Assembly: GCF_947495705.1 (NCBI RefSeq) | Contig: NZ_CANLZR010000004.1 | Span: forward strand, 186,001 to 250,000 | Length of the DNA stretch: 64,000 nucleotides | Direction: 5' to 3' | From: an uncultured Phycicoccus sp. | GTDB taxonomy: Bacteria; Actinomycetota; Actinomycetes; Actinomycetales; Dermatophilaceae | Part shown: piece after piece, positions 61,135 through 64,000 of the stretch | Numbering within the stretch: the stretch's first letter is position 1 | How the letters are laid out: each line of letters opens with the position of its first letter | Notes under the pieces: model-generated | Database searches by the model: none | Told to the model about the DNA's origin: nothing | Seen by the model: only the letters and a program-made list of their open reading frames with translations | Program-made: the position numbers and the translations under genes

Positions 61135-61833
61135 TCAGGACCCGGTCAGCGTGGAGCGCAGCACCTGCTCCACGCGCTCGGCCTGCTCGGCGTCCCCGTG
61201 CGAGACGGTGATGAGCGCGACCCCACCCGGGCCCTTGACCCCCAGCTGGCGGCCGTACGCGGTCGTGCCGGCCACGTCGAGGCGGTAGACGGTGACGCGG
61301 CCCGGCCCCAGCGGCGTCGTCACGTCCAGCACGTCCTGCACGTCGGCGCCGATCGTCGTCAGGCCCGTGCGCATCTGCTCGGCGCTCGGCACCTCCTCGA
61401 CGGGCGAGAGCTGCACGTTGATGTTCGGGGCGAAGTCCGCGGTCGGCGGCCCGAAGACCCCGAGGTCGGTGTTGCTCGCGGCGGCTCGGAACTGGCCGGC
61501 CGTGAGGTTCATGCCGTCGGCCGCCGCCTCCAGCTCGTCTGCGTCGGCCTGTTCGAGCAGGTCGGTGAAGTCGACGACCTCCCACGACTCGGGGACCGCG
61601 AAACGGATCCGGGCGCGGCCCGCCTCGACGACCGTCGTCCCGGCCGGTGCGCTCGCCGGCGCCTGGCCGGGCCCGTCCGGGGCGGACGGTGCCGCCGCCG
61701 AGGCCGCCGCTGAGGAGCCGGTCGAGGCGGGTCCGTCCGAGCCGAACCGGGCGACGAGACCGCACCCCGACAGCGCCAGCACGGCCGCGGTCGCAGCCGC
61801 CGTCCCGGCCGCCGGACGCCTCATCCACCCCAT
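61135..61833 (-). CDS. Putative lipoprotein of unknown function
   Basis: A 232-residue protein. The n-region MGWMRRPAAG and a hydrophobic stretch end in the lipobox LALSGC; an Ala/Ser/Pro linker follows. The folded part (ARIRFAVPESWEVVDFTDLL ... NINVQLSPVEEVPSAEQM ... VTVYRLDVAGTTAYGRQLG) resembles the PsbP/LpqN-like lipoproteins of actinobacteria by eye. The ATG at 61833 lacks a ribosome-binding site and is preceded by TACCGT 6 bases upstream, suggesting a leaderless mRNA. It is convergent with the protease gene, 21 bases apart. Confidence 0.75.
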   Translation of the reverse strand: MGWMRRPAAGTAAATAAVLALSGCGLVARFGSDGPASTGSSAAASAAAPSAPDGPGQAPASAPAGTTVVEAGRARIRFAVPESWEVVDFTDLLEQADADELEAAADGMNLTAGQFRAAASNTDLGVFGPPTADFAPNINVQLSPVEEVPSAEQMRTGLTTIGADVQDVLDVTTPLGPGRVTVYRLDVAGTTAYGRQLGVKGPGGVALITVSHGDAEQAERVEQVLRSTLTGS

Positions 61834-61839
61834 GCGCCG

Positions 61840-61845
61840 ACGGTA
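61840..61845 (-). promoter_or_regulatory. -10 element TACCGT, putative leaderless promoter of the lipoprotein gene
   Basis: TACCGT on the minus strand is 6 bases from the ATG at 61833, the same geometry as for the DUF305, radA and Nudix genes. Confidence 0.45.
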
Positions 61846-61846
61846 G

Positions 61847-64000
<2,154 letters not shown>

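Overview
This window is a high-GC (well above 70% by eye) actinobacterial chromosome segment spanning the replication origin. Gene content and order (rpmH-dnaA-oriC-dnaN-gnd-recF-dciA-gyrB; parAB with parS; trxBA-sigM-murJ; rpsF-ssb-rpsR-rplI; ino1-PadR-ponA), zinc-free ribosomal protein S18, DnaA boxes of the TTGTCCACA type and many GTG starts point to the Actinomycetota, probably order Micrococcales and something like an Intrasporangiaceae/Dermatophilaceae member. The family assignment is an inference from general resemblance. I see no rRNA, tRNA, insertion sequence, prophage or CRISPR array.

Layout. 1-9.9 kb: a DNA repair block on the minus strand (Nei/Fpg glycosylase; radA-disA-mutY), a DUF305 lipoprotein, a secreted LVIVD-repeat protein, a MOSC protein and a BCCT osmolyte transporter. 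9.9-17.3 kb: rpsF-ssb-rpsR-rplI, a polytopic membrane protein and the bifunctional penicillin-binding protein PonA on the minus strand, divergent from a PadR regulator and inositol-phosphate synthase. 17.5-34.6 kb: a 17-kb signalling and cell-surface locus. It holds an unknown protein, a PP2C phosphatase, an FHA protein, a membrane Ser/Thr kinase with an extracytoplasmic FN3-like domain, an FHA-like/winged-helix protein, a 2,116-residue secreted or anchored Ig-like/FN3 protein, a MoxR ATPase, a DUF58 protein and a TgpA-type transglutaminase-like membrane protein. Many of these genes overlap by ATGA. This resembles the kinase-FN3-AAA-DUF58-transglutaminase ('PFNA') cluster known from bifidobacteria.

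34.7-43.8 kb: CCA-adding enzyme, Nudix hydrolase, MurJ flippase, a separate pseudokinase, SigM-like sigma factor with putative anti-sigma, thioredoxin reductase and thioredoxin. 44-50.3 kb: parB, parA, rsmG, jag, yidC, yidD, rnpA, rpmH, all on the minus strand, with four perfect parS sites. 50.6-57 kb: dnaA, oriC, dnaN, gnd, recF, dciA. 57-61.9 kb: an accessory insertion between dciA and gyrB holding a deazaflavin-type nitroreductase homologue, an enoyl-CoA hydratase, a GH32 glycosidase, an M4 metalloprotease fused to an emfourin-like inhibitor domain, and a lipoprotein. gyrB runs off the right edge.

The most interesting signals are: (i) the kinase/FN3/MoxR/DUF58/transglutaminase locus, in which the transglutaminase has lost its catalytic Cys and a 14-bp palindrome occurs upstream of two of its transcription units; (ii) an unannotated 26-bp repeat with exact 43-bp spacing in two convergent intergenic regions 14 kb apart; (iii) a recurrent TACNGT-N6-start pattern suggesting leaderless transcripts; (iv) a SigR-type promoter before trxB; and (v) the emfourin-fused protease inserted in the origin core.
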